Assembly: GCF_000258765.1 (NCBI RefSeq)
Contig: NZ_AJLT01000037.1
Coordinates: 1 to 39,360, forward strand
DNA length: 39,360 nucleotides
Reading direction: 5' to 3'
Source of the DNA: Gillisia marina
GTDB lineage: Bacteria; Bacteroidota; Bacteroidia; Flavobacteriales; Flavobacteriaceae
The position numbers were made by a program, and so were the translations under genes. Under the pieces are notes generated by a model. That model did no database searches. It saw only the letters and a program-made list of their open reading frames with translations, and was not told where the DNA came from. Positions 7,132 through 17,034 of the stretch are shown here, one piece after another; the first letter of the stretch is position 1; the number at the start of each line of letters is the position of its first letter.

Positions 7132-8671
7132 GTGTTAGATTCAGCTACTATTGAATTAAGAAACTTAAGAGTTAAAGATTACGTAGAGTTAAAAAAATCC
7201 ATGGTTCAGGTATATAGTGCAATGACCAATTCTTATTGGAGCAAAGCAGATATTTCTACCTTGGTAAATAAATTTCCCGACGGCCAATTTTGCATTGAAA
7301 TAGATGGTAAAATTGCAGGTTGTGCCTTATCTATGATCGTAGATTACGATAAGTATGACGACGATCATAAATACAACGATATTATTGGAGGGCATGAATT
7401 TATTAATCATACTGAGGACGGAAATGTGCTCTATGGGATAGATGTTTTTATTCTTCCAGATTATCGCGGTATGAGATTGGGGCGTAGATTATATGAAACC
7501 CGAAAAGAACTTTGTGAGCAACTAAACCTAAAATCCATCATCTTTGGTGGGAGAATTCCAAATTATAGAGAATATGCTGAAACGCTCACTCCAAAAAAGT
7601 ATATAGATAAAGTGAAGTTAAAGGAGATTCATGATCCTGTGCTTTCCTTTCAGTTATCAAACGATTTTCACGTTAAAAAAGTGATTAAAGGCTATTTGCC
7701 CGGAGATCATGAAAGCTTGGAATTCGCGACTTTAATGGAGTGGCATAACATATATTATACTAAAAGAAAAAAAATTAATAGACACCAAGAAAAAAGTGGT
7801 GCGCTTAGGCTTGGTACAATGGCAAATGCGTTTGTTCAAGGATTACGATTCTTTAGTGGAACAGATCGAATTTTTTGTAGATGCGGTAAGTGATTATCAA
7901 TCCGATTTTATTTTATTTCCGGAGTTGTTCAATGCCCCTTTAATGGCGCAGTTCAATCATTTAAATGAAGCAGAAGCAATTCGTGGACTTTCCAGTTATA
8001 CCGATAGGTTATTGGAAACTTTTAGAAATTTCGCTATAAATTATAACATCAATATTATTACCGGAAGTATGCCACAGGCTGTGGGAGAACACATGTATAA
8101 TGTTGGCTTTTTATGTCGAAGAGATGGAAGTGTAGAACGATATGAAAAACTTCACATTACTCCCGCAGAACAATCTGCATGGGGAATAAAAGGGGGATCG
8201 CAACTTAAAACGTTTGACACCGATTGTGGTAAGATTGGAGTGCTTATTTGCTACGATGTAGAATTTCCGGAATTGCCTAGATTATTGGCTGAAGATGGCA
8301 TGAAGATTCTATTTGTGCCTTTTATGACAGATACTCAAAACGGGTATTCCAGAGTGAGGATTTGTGCTCAGGCCAGAGCCGTAGAAAATGAATGTTATGT
8401 GGCTGTTGCGGGTTCTGTAGGGAATCTTCCTAAGGTGAATAATATGGATATCCAATATTCCCAATCGGCGGTATTTACGCCATCAGACTTTGCATTCCCT
8501 GTAAACGGAATTAAAGCTGAAGCTACTCCAAATACAGAAAGCACATTGTTAGTAGATGTAGATCTGGATCTTTTGAAGGAATTGCATAGTTTTGGAAGTG
8601 TTAGAAATATGAAGGATCGAAGACTAGATCTTTACGCTATAAAAAGGAAGAATATTAAAACTTCTTCATAA
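7132..8671 (+). CDS. Bifunctional GNAT N-acetyltransferase / carbon-nitrogen hydrolase (one frameshift)
   Basis: A fusion of about 512 residues, split here by one extra A in a run of eight near 7767-7774. The first part has an acetyltransferase fold with the acetyl-CoA segment FILPDYRGMRLGRRLYETRK (about 104-123). After correction the frame reads KKLIDTKKKVVRLGLVQWQM into a nitrilase domain. There the catalytic triad can be seen as Glu in FPELFNAP, Lys in YEKLHITPAE and Cys in GVLICYDVEFPEL. This fused architecture is common in Bacteroidota; the substrate is not known. The start is GTG at 7132, the only start placed after the likely -7 element. The 3' end overlaps the convergent aldehyde dehydrogenase gene by 17 bases. 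Confidence 0.85.
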
Positions 8672-10034
8672 GCATACCAATTAAACTAATTTTATCACCG
8701 TAAGGTGCACATCTAAGGGGAACATCTAACCATGTTCCCCTTTTTGATATACTTTTTTTATGAGAGAAAGTGTCGAAAGAATGTCTTCCATGATAGGCTC
8801 CATTTCCACTAGTTCCAACCCCACCAAAAGGAAGTTTTTTATTAACTATGTGTACAACTACGTCGTTTATAGCACCGCCACCAAAACTATAATTCTCCAA
8901 GATTTTTTCTGAAAAATGCTTGTCTTCAGAAAACACATATAAGGCAAGAGGTTTGGAATAATTAGCAATAGTGTCTGCCATATTTTCTTCAGAAGTATAA
9001 CTTAAAACCGGAAGAATAGGTCCGAAAATCTCATCTTCCATCACCTTGCTGGATAGTGCAGGTTCATCGACTAAAGTGGGAGCCATATATAATTGCTCTT
9101 TATCTAGATCTCCACCAATTGGGCATTTTTCATCCTCTAGCATTGCTGCCAAGCGGTCAAAATTCTTCTCGTTGATTATTCGTGCGTAATCTGGAGAATT
9201 TTTTGGCTTAGCACCGTAAGCAGCAGTTATCTCGTTTTGGACTGCCTCTATGAATTCTTTTTTAATTTTGGAATCTATCAAAATATAATCTGGAGCTATA
9301 CAGGTTTGACCTCCATTTAAAAATTTCCCCCAGACAATGCGCTTTGCTGCTAGCTGTACTTTCGCCGATTTATGTATAATACACGGATTTTTTCCTCCTA
9401 ATTCTAAGGTGGAAGGAGTAAGGTGAGGAGCGATCGCTTTTGCAACTATTTTTCCTACGGGTACACTTCCGGTAAAGAATACATAATCCCATTTTTCTGC
9501 CAATAATGCTTCAGAAACCGGAACTCCTCCCTGTACTACAGCAAGCATTTCTTTGGGAAATACTTTTTCTAGAATGTCTGCTAATATCTGTGAAGTATTC
9601 GGGGCTAATTCGCTTGGTTTTAAAATTACTGTATTGCCGGCAGCAATTGCTCCCATTAATGGCGATATTGCCAACTGAAAAGGATAATTCCAAGGAGCAA
9701 TGATTAAACAAGCTCCGTATGCTTCGGAATAAATATAATCTGAAGATGGAAAATTTATAATAGAACTGGAAACTTTTTTAGGTTTGGACCAGCTTTTCAA
9801 ATTCTTAACAATATAATCGAGCTCACTTATAATAAATGCAGTTTCACTCAAAACACTTTCAAACTTAGGTTTTTTGAAATCCTCGTAAAGTGCGTCACAA
9901 ATTTCAGTTTCATGATCTTCGATAACCGACTTTAGCAATTTTAATTTCTCTATCCTGAAGGCTATATCTTTAGTCTTTCCTTCCTTAAAGAACGTTCGTT
10001 GGGAAGCTAAGAGTTCACTAATTTTATTATGCAT
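8655..10034 (-). CDS. Aldehyde dehydrogenase (NAD(P)+-dependent, class 3-like)
   Basis: 459 residues, the short length typical of class 3-like ALDHs without an N-terminal extension. Motifs in order: APWNYPFQL (113-121), FTGSVPVGK (187-195, cofactor binding), ELGGKNPC with catalytic Glu211, and GGQTC with nucleophile Cys245. EIFGPILPV and the late PFGGVGTSGNGAYHG follow. It oxidises aldehydes to carboxylic acids in the cytoplasm; the physiological substrate is unknown. It ends against the GNAT-nitrilase gene with a 17-base convergent overlap and is divergent from the EamA gene. A near-consensus TAGACTTG lies upstream on its strand (about 10058-10065). Confidence 0.92.
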   Translation of the reverse strand: MHNKISELLASQRTFFKEGKTKDIAFRIEKLKLLKSVIEDHETEICDALYEDFKKPKFESVLSETAFIISELDYIVKNLKSWSKPKKVSSSIINFPSSDYIYSEAYGACLIIAPWNYPFQLAISPLMGAIAAGNTVILKPSELAPNTSQILADILEKVFPKEMLAVVQGGVPVSEALLAEKWDYVFFTGSVPVGKIVAKAIAPHLTPSTLELGGKNPCIIHKSAKVQLAAKRIVWGKFLNGGQTCIAPDYILIDSKIKKEFIEAVQNEITAAYGAKPKNSPDYARIINEKNFDRLAAMLEDEKCPIGGDLDKEQLYMAPTLVDEPALSSKVMEDEIFGPILPVLSYTSEENMADTIANYSKPLALYVFSEDKHFSEKILENYSFGGGAINDVVVHIVNKKLPFGGVGTSGNGAYHGRHSFDTFSHKKSISKRGTWLDVPLRCAPYGDKISLIGMLMKKF

Positions 10035-10159
10035 TATAGTATTAATTTGTGGGCAAGTCTAAAATTACATTTATAAAGGAAATATAACTAATCTATTCAA
10101 ATTTTGACTTTGTTATTTGTAGATTATTCCTTCAGAACTATTGAAAATCCCATTGAAAT

Positions 10160-11074
10160 TTGCATTTTGCTTTATATTTAAGAAACTTGGCGAAAAATTT
10201 ACAATTCTCGAAAATTCTGGAACTTAACCTTGCGGTACTTTTTATTAGTACTTCCGGAGTTTTAGGTAGATATATTACTTTAAACCCTTTCGTTACTATA
10301 TTCTACAGAACATTATTAGCAGCGATAATCTTTTATTTGTTTTGCCGGCTTAGAAAATTAGATCTAAAAATTTCTACAAATAGGGATAAAATAAAATTAG
10401 TGTTGAGTGGATTACTGATGGCAGGGCATTGGGTTACATTTTTCTTTGCTCTTCAGTTGTCTAATGTTGCTATTGGAATTCTATCACTTTTTACATATCC
10501 TATTGCGACTGCATTCTTAGAACCAATACTTTTAAAAACAAAATTCAGTAAAAGTCATTTGGCGTTGGGCTTACTGGTATTATTCGGGATATACTTTTTG
10601 GTACCGGAGATAAGTTTTCAGAATAATTATACCATAGCGGTATTGTTGGGGATATTATCTGGAATTTTCTATGCACTCAGAAATCTTTTAATGAAGCAGG
10701 AAATCGAGAAATATAATGGATCTGTGCTAATGATGTATCAAATTGTAGTGGTAGCGATTGTGCTTTCACCGGTCCTGTTTTTCGGCAGTTTTAACGATGT
10801 GTTGTTGCAGTGGGCACCTCTTTTAACTCTTGCAATTGTAACCACCTGTATTGGGCATACCCTTTTCTTGATGAGTCTAAGAAATTTTTCTGCTACTGCA
10901 GCAAGTATTATGAGCAGTGCACAGCCTTTGTACGCTATAATTTTAGGAATTATATTTCTTGCAGAATACCCTTCCCTGAAAACGATTATAGGCGGTGCAT
11001 TAATTATAAGCGCGGTAGTAATTGAAAGTATAAGATCCCTTCGAAAACACGCAGCAGTCGAAGGAATTGACTAG
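10160..11074 (+). CDS. EamA/DMT-family transporter
   Basis: A ten-helix drug/metabolite-type transporter with two EamA repeats. The first repeat includes LAVLFISTSGVLGRYI and the second begins near ILSGIFYALRNLLMKQEIEK (about residue 170); the last helices have AASIMSSAQPLYAIILGIIFLAE, a classic DMT feature. The start is uncertain: TTG at 10160 gives 304 residues, but TTG at 10187 (start of AKNLQFSK) is equally plausible, and there is no ATG upstream of the first helix. The substrate cannot be predicted. It lies alone between the divergent aldehyde dehydrogenase and the convergent metallopeptidase. Confidence 0.85.
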   Translation: MHFALYLRNLAKNLQFSKILELNLAVLFISTSGVLGRYITLNPFVTIFYRTLLAAIIFYLFCRLRKLDLKISTNRDKIKLVLSGLLMAGHWVTFFFALQLSNVAIGILSLFTYPIATAFLEPILLKTKFSKSHLALGLLVLFGIYFLVPEISFQNNYTIAVLLGILSGIFYALRNLLMKQEIEKYNGSVLMMYQIVVVAIVLSPVLFFGSFNDVLLQWAPLLTLAIVTTCIGHTLFLMSLRNFSATAASIMSSAQPLYAIILGIIFLAEYPSLKTIIGGALIISAVVIESIRSLRKHAAVEGID

Positions 11075-11086
11075 GTTGAGTAAAAA

Positions 11087-11935
11087 TTAATTAAGTCGGC
11101 CATTAAAAGTGTCACCCTGCCTAATATCTCCAGTGTTATACCCTTTCATAAACCAATCCATGCGCTGTATGGAAGTTCCATGTGTAAAAGCATCCGGCAC
11201 AACCCTTCCTTGAGTTCTTTTCTGAATGGCATCGTCTCCTACTGCACTTGCAGCACTCATCGCTTCTTGGATATCGCCTTGTTCTAAATATTGTTTGTTA
11301 TGATGTGCCCAAACCCCAGCATAGAAATCGGCTTGTAGTTCTAAAGCCACCGATAATTGATTTGCTGCGGTCTGGCTTTTACCCTGTTGAAGCTGTCTTA
11401 CTCTTCCGGAAGTTCCTAGGATAGTTTGAACATGGTGTCCAACTTCATGAGCAATTACATAGGCAATTGCAAAATCTCCGCCTTGCGCTCCAAATCGGGT
11501 TTTTAATTCTTCAAAAAAGGAAAGATCCATATAAACTTTTTGATCTGCAGGACAATAAAATGGTCCAGATGCAGAAGAAGCTCCACCACATGCTGTTTGT
11601 ACAGCATCCGTGAATAAAACCATCCCTGGTTCTTGATAACTCATATTATTTTCTGAAAATATTTCATTCCAAATATCCTCAGTATCTACGAGAACCGCAT
11701 TAATAAATTTCCCGGATTCTATTTCCTCAGCAGTTAACTCTCTACTTTCTCCAGAAGATGTTTGAGTTTGAGACTCTAATTGCTGTAAGGTTTCTGAAAT
11801 GTCGCCACCAGAGAAGAGCTGAATTGCAAGAAATATCAATCCAATAATTCCTCCACCAACAGCTACTTTTCCACCTGTAGATGAGCCTCTACGATCCTCT
11901 AAATTGCCACTCTGACGTCTACCTTTCCACTTCAT
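11087..11935 (-). CDS. Neutral zinc metallopeptidase (YpfJ/KPN_02809 family)
   Basis: 282 residues. The N-terminus has the family start MKWKGRRQSGNLEDRRG, then one membrane anchor (about 26-42), then a periplasmic or surface domain. The metal-binding helix HEVGHHVQ has HExxH at 163-167; a later ELQADFYAGVWAHH supplies the third ligand region. The TACGGASSASGPFYCP segment (about 115-129) with its paired cysteines is typical of the family. The specific substrate is unknown. It converges on the EamA gene with a 12-base gap, and the RluA gene follows downstream on the other side in the same orientation. Confidence 0.9.
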   Translation of the reverse strand: MKWKGRRQSGNLEDRRGSSTGGKVAVGGGIIGLIFLAIQLFSGGDISETLQQLESQTQTSSGESRELTAEEIESGKFINAVLVDTEDIWNEIFSENNMSYQEPGMVLFTDAVQTACGGASSASGPFYCPADQKVYMDLSFFEELKTRFGAQGGDFAIAYVIAHEVGHHVQTILGTSGRVRQLQQGKSQTAANQLSVALELQADFYAGVWAHHNKQYLEQGDIQEAMSAASAVGDDAIQKRTQGRVVPDAFTHGTSIQRMDWFMKGYNTGDIRQGDTFNGRLN

Positions 11936-11975
11936 AATTTTTTATTTAAAAATACTCTTTATAATGTTAAGCAAT

Positions 11976-12683
11976 TTATAAAATATCTACCGCATTCCAG
12001 ATTGGATCCTTTGGTGTGGGTGCAACTATGTTTAATTCCAGATCTTTTACCGGATGTTTAAACGATAATTTACGGGCATGCAAAGAAATACTAGCATCCT
12101 TATTGCTTCTGTCAAAACCATATTTGAGATCCCCCTTTATTGGACATCCAATCGCAGACAACTGACTTCTAATTTGATGATGTCTCCCTGTATGCAAGTC
12201 TATTTCTAAAAGAAAATAATTATCTAATTTTTGAATGATCTTATAATCCAAAATCGCTTTTTTTGCTATCAGGGACTTCTTTAATATGAGCGTAAGATTT
12301 ATTTTGTTTTGGATTTCTCTTTAAATAATGGGTAAGGGTATCTTCCTCCTTTGGAGGCGTATTTTTCACAAGTGCCAATAGGTTTTCTTGGCATCCCGAT
12401 CCTTAAAAAGTTGATTTAATCTAGGAAGTGCTTTAGAGGTTCTTGCAAAAACTACAAGTCCGCTGGTTGGTCTATCTAATCGATGCACCACCCCTAAATA
12501 TACATTTCCCGGTTTGTTGTATTTGTCTTTTATATGCTCTTTTACAACTTCACTAAGAGGCATATCCCCTGTTTTGTCGCCTTGAACAATATCTCCCGGT
12601 CTTTTGTTGATGACAATAACATGATTGTCTTCATACAAGACTTGTAAGTTGTGCTTGTTGGAAAGAATTTTTTCTGAATTCAA
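11976..12683 (-). CDS. RluA-family pseudouridine synthase (two frameshifts)
   Basis: An rRNA/tRNA uridine isomerase of the RluA family, reconstructed to about 235 residues. The first frame has the catalytic block VVHRLDRPTSGLVVFA (the Asp of RLD is the nucleophile) and ends early at KKTYWHL. Restoring one G in TATTGG-CAC gives KKTYWALVKNTPPKEED, which reads on to KEVPDSKK. There a run of seven A carries one base too many, and dropping it gives AILDYKIIQ and LHTGRHHQIRSQL, the second family signature. One deletion plus one insertion leave the total length divisible by three. It lies downstream of panB in the same orientation, an arrangement I recall as common in Flavobacteriia. Confidence 0.82.
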
Positions 12684-12961
12684 ATTCTAATAATTAGGTT
12701 TAAGGCTGAAGAGATTTCTGATTAAGCATGGGCGTTTTATGATTTTTCGATTTTCTTCATAAAATTTTTTTATCACACTGTCTCGAAAGCTTTCGGGATT
12801 ATTTCAGGGTCTTATTTATTATATTTATTTACACTATTATGGGATTCTGAAACTATTACAATAGCTTTTAGAACAGAATAATAAACTTTTTTTCGTTTTT
12901 TTGATGGCTGCTACATTAAATTGATCACTCAACAAAAATAAATATCAGCCGAAAATTGGAT
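12684..12961. other. Intergenic region between panB and the RluA gene
   Basis: 278 bases without an ORF. It holds a fragment CTCGAAAGCTTTCGGGATTA (about 12782-12801) and TTATTTCAGGG, similar to repeat fragments at 27090-27180, so it is probably a degraded copy of the interspersed intergenic repeats. Confidence 0.4.
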
Positions 12962-13780
12962 TTAATATTGTTCCTCATCGGTTGGGAATTTTTTACTTTT
13001 CACATCGTCCTTATAGCCTTCGAAGGCTTTGGTCATTTCTCCATGAAGATCTGCATAGCGTCTTAAGAATCTTGGGTTGAATTCGTGATTCATTCCTAAC
13101 ATATCGTGAGTAACCAATACTTGACCATCTACACCGTTTCCGGCTCCAATTCCTATAATTGGAATGCTCACACTTTCTGCTACTTGTTTGGCAAGTTTTG
13201 CCGGTACCTTTTCCAGCACCATCGCAAAACAGCCTAATTTTTCTAGTAGAAGTGCATCTTCTTTTAGCTTTTGGGCTTCCTGCTCTTCTTTTGCTCTTAC
13301 AGTATAAGTTCCGAATTTATATATAGATTGAGGGGTAAGGCCTAAATGGCCCATTACCGGAATTCCTGCGTTTAAAATCTTTTTAATGGATTCTTTAATT
13401 TCTTTTCCGCCTTCCATTTTTACAGCATGTCCACCGCTTTCCTTCATAATTCTAATAGCAGATCTAAGTGCTTCTTTGGGATCACTTTGGTAGCTTCCAA
13501 AAGGAAGATCTACAACTACTAAGGAGCGTTCTATGCCTCTAACAACACTTGCAGCATGATAGATCATTTGGTCTAAAGTAATTGGAAGGGTGGTTTCGTG
13601 TCCTGCCATTACATTACTCGCAGAATCGCCTACTAATATCACATCTATTCCCGCGCCATCTACAATTTGAGCCATGGTATAGTCGTACGCTGTAAGCATG
13701 GCGATCTTTTCTCCGTTGGCTTTCATTTCCACCAACGATTTAACTGTAATCCTTTTATATTGTTTCTTAGCAACTGACAT
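12962..13780 (-). CDS. panB: 3-methyl-2-oxobutanoate hydroxymethyltransferase
   Basis: 272 residues, full length for PanB, the first committed enzyme of pantothenate synthesis. It transfers a hydroxymethyl group from methylene-tetrahydrofolate to 2-oxoisovalerate. Visible motifs are the start [39 protein letters not shown] with the Mg-binding Asp, [27 protein letters not shown] and [21 protein letters not shown]. All metal and substrate residues look intact. The RluA gene follows about 280 bases downstream. Other pantothenate genes are not in the window. Confidence 0.96.
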   Translation of the reverse strand: MSVAKKQYKRITVKSLVEMKANGEKIAMLTAYDYTMAQIVDGAGIDVILVGDSASNVMAGHETTLPITLDQMIYHAASVVRGIERSLVVVDLPFGSYQSDPKEALRSAIRIMKESGGHAVKMEGGKEIKESIKKILNAGIPVMGHLGLTPQSIYKFGTYTVRAKEEQEAQKLKEDALLLEKLGCFAMVLEKVPAKLAKQVAESVSIPIIGIGAGNGVDGQVLVTHDMLGMNHEFNPRFLRRYADLHGEMTKAFEGYKDDVKSKKFPTDEEQY

Positions 13781-13843
13781 TAGCTCATTTTTTTAGATGA
13801 GTAAAAGTAGTAAATTAGTAGACCACATTCAAAACTTGGAATT

Positions 13844-14308
13844 ATGAAACGCTATTTAAGTATTTTGCTGTTTTTCATCGGAATTGTTAGCTATGCACAG
13901 GAAACAATAGACGAAGTATCTGTTAAGACCTCTGTAGAAGATTTTTTTATAGCTTTTCATAAACAAGACACTACTGCACTAAGATCTATGGCCCATCCAA
14001 GTATACAAATGCAATCTATAAGTATAAAGGAAGATGCAGAACCCAAGTTGATCACAGAGGAATTTGGTAACTTTTTAAAAGCTATATACGCAATCCCAAA
14101 AACCACAAAATTTGAAGAGGTAATTCATTCCTTTAAAATTCAGGTAGATGGTCCTATGGCAAATGTTTCAACTCCGTATTCATTTTATGTGAATGGAGAA
14201 TTAAGACATTGTGGTGTAAATACTTTTCAGTTATTTAAGGAAAAGGGCTTTTGGAAGATCATTTATATTGTGGACACCAGAACGAAGAATGGCTGTGATT
14301 CAGAATAG
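13844..14308 (+). CDS. Secreted NTF2/SnoaL-like hypothetical protein
   Basis: 154 residues with a clear signal peptide (MKRYLSILLFFIGIVSYAQ, cleavage after about residue 19), so exported to the periplasm. The mature part resembles NTF2-like/SnoaL folds: VEDFFIAFHKQDTTALRSMA at the first helix, then beta strands with ANVSTPYSFYVNGELRHCGV and FQLFKEKGFWKIIYIVDTR. Such domains often bind small hydrophobic ligands or have no enzymatic role; no catalytic residue is evident. It is divergent from panB, with about 63 bases between starts. Confidence 0.75.
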   Translation: MKRYLSILLFFIGIVSYAQETIDEVSVKTSVEDFFIAFHKQDTTALRSMAHPSIQMQSISIKEDAEPKLITEEFGNFLKAIYAIPKTTKFEEVIHSFKIQVDGPMANVSTPYSFYVNGELRHCGVNTFQLFKEKGFWKIIYIVDTRTKNGCDSE

Positions 14309-14354
14309 TGAGATGTGAAAATTTTGTTCATCTCATAATATATTAAGTACCATA

Positions 14355-14472
14355 TCAGGTTGAGCATTTCGACTACCCTCAATACAGGCTAAAGTTGAAA
14401 CCTTTTTTTGGGTTAAGAAGTTCTCGACTTTAGTTTATCCTGAGCGCAGCCGAAGGGCTCGAACAGACAAAA
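14355..14472. repeat. Intergenic repeat, family B copy 1
   Basis: Shares long stretches with 22830-22922: TCAGGTTGAG, ATTTCGACT, CTCAATACAGGCTAAAGT, GAAACCTTTTTTTG, AAGTTCTCGACT and CTCGAACAGAC. This copy has an extra internal segment of about 25 bases (TATCCTGAGCGCAGCCGAAG). It lies between two convergent genes. Confidence 0.65.
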
Positions 14473-14542
14473 TGAGATGGTTTAAATGTCTGTAAATAAA
14501 TAAAATTATAAGTAGTTAACTGTTCTCCTTTGAAACTAGAAT

Positions 14543-15226
14543 TTAGAGCATCTTTGGAATAAGAAATATAAGTACAGTTGCATTATTCATAGCGTGCATT
14601 GCTATAGGCCAAACCATACTTTTATTCTCGATTTTAATTTTTCCGAAGTAAAAACCGGCAATAATTCTAGGGACTATCATTAAAAATAATAAGATGTCTA
14701 TTTGAAAACCATCTACATAATTAGAGATATGCACCAAGCCAAAGGTAACTGCGGTGATCATCCAGATAACTACATAATTTCTATTTAAAAAGCTACATGC
14801 TTTATATTGAATCGACCTTGGAATTAATTGTTTCAGAAAAAAATAGATCAGAATAATAAAGAGTAGTAGAAAGCCGAATTTTAAAGCCCAATGTACATCT
14901 ACCGGTACTAGTATTGCTGCTCCTACTAATATCCAACTACAGAGAAAAAATATAAATTCCTTGGGGGAAGGTTTAATTAAAGTTCGGAACATTCCTTCCT
15001 CCAAAACTGGAGCTATAATAACTGCCAATAAAATAAATTTCCATGGTTCTGCAGTTAGTAGCGCATTAAGTTCTGTTTGTTGATATTTTAGAAAATCTAA
15101 ATTTGGAAAAATTACCTGTAGAATTCCAAGTACAGCGAAAAACACAAAATAGGAACCCAACATCCAGCCATAATTTTGGAACAGATTTTTAATTTTAAAT
15201 AAAGTGATATGGCTTGCTTTAAACAA
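14543..15226 (-). CDS. CPBP-family intramembrane protease
   Basis: 227 residues with about six to seven hydrophobic segments. The Abi/CPBP (Rce1-like) motifs are in place: EEGMFR with Glu76-Glu77 and Arg81, FGLVHISN with His166, and HAMNNA with His211. These mark a membrane-embedded glutamic endopeptidase fold. By family it may process prenylated or other membrane peptides; in bacteria the substrates are mostly unknown. A stretch of repeat DNA follows its 3' end. It is co-oriented with sdaA, which lies 60 bases upstream, so a shared transcript is possible. Confidence 0.85.
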   Translation of the reverse strand: MFKASHITLFKIKNLFQNYGWMLGSYFVFFAVLGILQVIFPNLDFLKYQQTELNALLTAEPWKFILLAVIIAPVLEEGMFRTLIKPSPKEFIFFLCSWILVGAAILVPVDVHWALKFGFLLLFIILIYFFLKQLIPRSIQYKACSFLNRNYVVIWMITAVTFGLVHISNYVDGFQIDILLFLMIVPRIIAGFYFGKIKIENKSMVWPIAMHAMNNATVLIFLIPKML

Positions 15227-15286
15227 TATGGTATGAGCTAGTAGCTTTTAAAGTTAGACTAATTTGCCAAGAGTTCATTTTAAAAT

Positions 15287-16720
15287 TTAACAATCGCTTA
15301 AATTCACTTTTACCGCCAGACCACCTTCAGAAGTTTCTTTATACTTAGAATTCATGTCTTTTGCAGTATCCCACATAGTTTCAATTACCTTATCTAAAGG
15401 CACTTTTGCTTTGGAAGCATCGCTATCCATTGCAATTTCTGCCGCATTAATGGCTTTAATAGCTCCCATCGCATTGCGCTCTATACAAGGTATTTGTACC
15501 AATCCTGCAATAGGATCGCAAGTTAAGCCAAGATGATGCTCCATGGCTATTTCACTAGCCATAAGAATTTGAGCAGGGGTTCCGCCCATTAATTCTGTAA
15601 GTGCTCCAGCAGCCATTGCAGAGGAAACACCAATTTCTGCCTGACAGCCTCCCATAGCTGCAGAGATCGTAGCTCCTTTTTTAAATAAGCTTCCAATTTC
15701 TCCCGCTACCAACATAAACCGTTTTACATCTTCAAACGTGGCTTGATGATTTTCTATTACCATATAATACATGAGCACAGAAGGAACTGTACCGGCGCTT
15801 CCATTGGTTGGGGCCGTAACTACTCTCCCAAGCGAGGCATTTACTTCATTTACGCTTAATGCGAAGCAACTCACCCATTTAAGAATTTGGCGGAATTTTA
15901 CTTCAGTCTTTCTGATGGTTTCCAGCCATTCTTGTGGATTGTTATAAGATGCAGTTCCAATTAAATTTTTGTTCATATCGAACGCACGACGGTGCACATT
16001 GAGTCCGCCGGGTAATGTACCTTCAGTATGGCAACCAATATACATGGATTCTAACATGACGTCCCAAATAGCTTTAAGACCATTATGAATTTCTTCAGAA
16101 GATCGTAAGGATTTTTCATTCTCCATGACGATTTCCGAAATGCATTTATTTTCTGTAGTGCAATATGCCAGAAGTTCTGTAGCTTTCTCTATAGGAAATG
16201 GAAACTCTTGAAATTTTTCCATTTTTCTAGAAGCATTTTTTCGCTCTTCTTTAACAACAAATCCACCTCCAATAGAATAGTAAGAAGAGGATGTCTTTTT
16301 GCCATTTTTTAGGCTAGCTCTAAATGTAAGTCCGTTGGGATGAAAAGGTAAAAAGTTTTTATTGAATTTTATATTGACTTCCGGGTTAAAATGGATGGGA
16401 TTCTCCCCATTTAAAATAATAGACTTTGTTGTGCGGATGTTGAAGATCTCTGGGTCTATTTGTTCTATATCCATTAAAACAGGATCTAAGCCTGCTAAGC
16501 CCAACATTACCGCCAAATCTGTAGCATGTCCTTTTCCTGTAAGGGAAAGCGAACCATAAAGATCTATATGTACCGCTTCCACCTCATTAAAACATTTTTT
16601 GGTTTTAAGTTCCTGGATCCAGCGTTGTGCTGCCCGCCATGGTCCCAAGGTATGAGAGCTGGATGGCCCAACTCCAATCTTTAACATATCAAAAACACTA
16701 ATACATTCTATTTTTCGCAT
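15287..16720 (-). CDS. sdaA: L-serine ammonia-lyase (single-chain, iron-sulfur)
   Basis: 477 residues, the full length of single-chain SdaA, which deaminates L-serine to pyruvate and ammonia using a [4Fe-4S] cluster. The N-terminal beta domain has SVFDMLKIGVGPSSSHTLGP. The alpha domain carries TAPTNGSAGTVPSVLMYY, GGCQAEIGVSSAMAAGALTEL and HHLGLTCDPIAGLVQIPC, which contain the expected cluster cysteines. The start ATG is followed by RKIECISVFD, normal for the family. It is divergent from dnaK with 314 bases between. Confidence 0.95.
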   Translation of the reverse strand: MRKIECISVFDMLKIGVGPSSSHTLGPWRAAQRWIQELKTKKCFNEVEAVHIDLYGSLSLTGKGHATDLAVMLGLAGLDPVLMDIEQIDPEIFNIRTTKSIILNGENPIHFNPEVNIKFNKNFLPFHPNGLTFRASLKNGKKTSSSYYSIGGGFVVKEERKNASRKMEKFQEFPFPIEKATELLAYCTTENKCISEIVMENEKSLRSSEEIHNGLKAIWDVMLESMYIGCHTEGTLPGGLNVHRRAFDMNKNLIGTASYNNPQEWLETIRKTEVKFRQILKWVSCFALSVNEVNASLGRVVTAPTNGSAGTVPSVLMYYMVIENHQATFEDVKRFMLVAGEIGSLFKKGATISAAMGGCQAEIGVSSAMAAGALTELMGGTPAQILMASEIAMEHHLGLTCDPIAGLVQIPCIERNAMGAIKAINAAEIAMDSDASKAKVPLDKVIETMWDTAKDMNSKYKETSEGGLAVKVNLSDC

Positions 16721-16838
16721 TCTACTCCAATATTTACGGACAAAAATAGGGATTTGTTAATATAGGACTACATTTTTCCGAATTTCTTATTAAGAATTTT
16801 TTGTGATTTGTTTTCGCATTAGGGATTGCAGCGATATC

Positions 16839-16864
16839 CTTTTAATTTTTCTGAAAATTAAAAG
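16839..16864. repeat. Perfect 11-bp inverted repeat between sdaA and dnaK
   Basis: CTTTTAATTTT (16839-16849), four-base loop, AAAATTAAAAG (16854-16864). It lies between divergent promoters. It has no T-tract, so an operator or a structural site is likelier than a terminator. Confidence 0.5.
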
Positions 16865-16943
16865 ATTAAGCGTAAAGCCCGACAGCTTTCTTGCGCTTGT
16901 TTAAGGCGCGAGCAAGATGGAATGCCATTAAAAATAATATTTA

Positions 16944-16984
16944 TGACAACCTGTCAGAACTCGACCGCTGGCATAATGATTGAC
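16944..16984 (+). promoter_or_regulatory. Putative sigma54-like promoter and palindrome upstream of dnaK
   Basis: TGACA-ACC-TGTCA (16944-16956) is a perfect inverted repeat, followed by TGGCAT-AATGA-TTGAC (16969-16984). The second part matches the sigma54 pattern TGGCAC-N5-TTGC except at one base in each half. Transcription would begin near 16995 and leave a leader of about 40 bases to the dnaK ATG. No good TAnnTTTG element is seen here. Assignment is by pattern only. Confidence 0.5.
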
Positions 16985-17034
16985 TATTTGTGTTTGTGAA
17001 ATTGAAATAATAAAATTTAAACACGTATACTGTT

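Noticed and set aside
9506..9703. Plus-strand ORF inside the aldehyde dehydrogenase gene
   Set aside because: It overlaps a well-supported gene on the other strand and shows no motif or start context.
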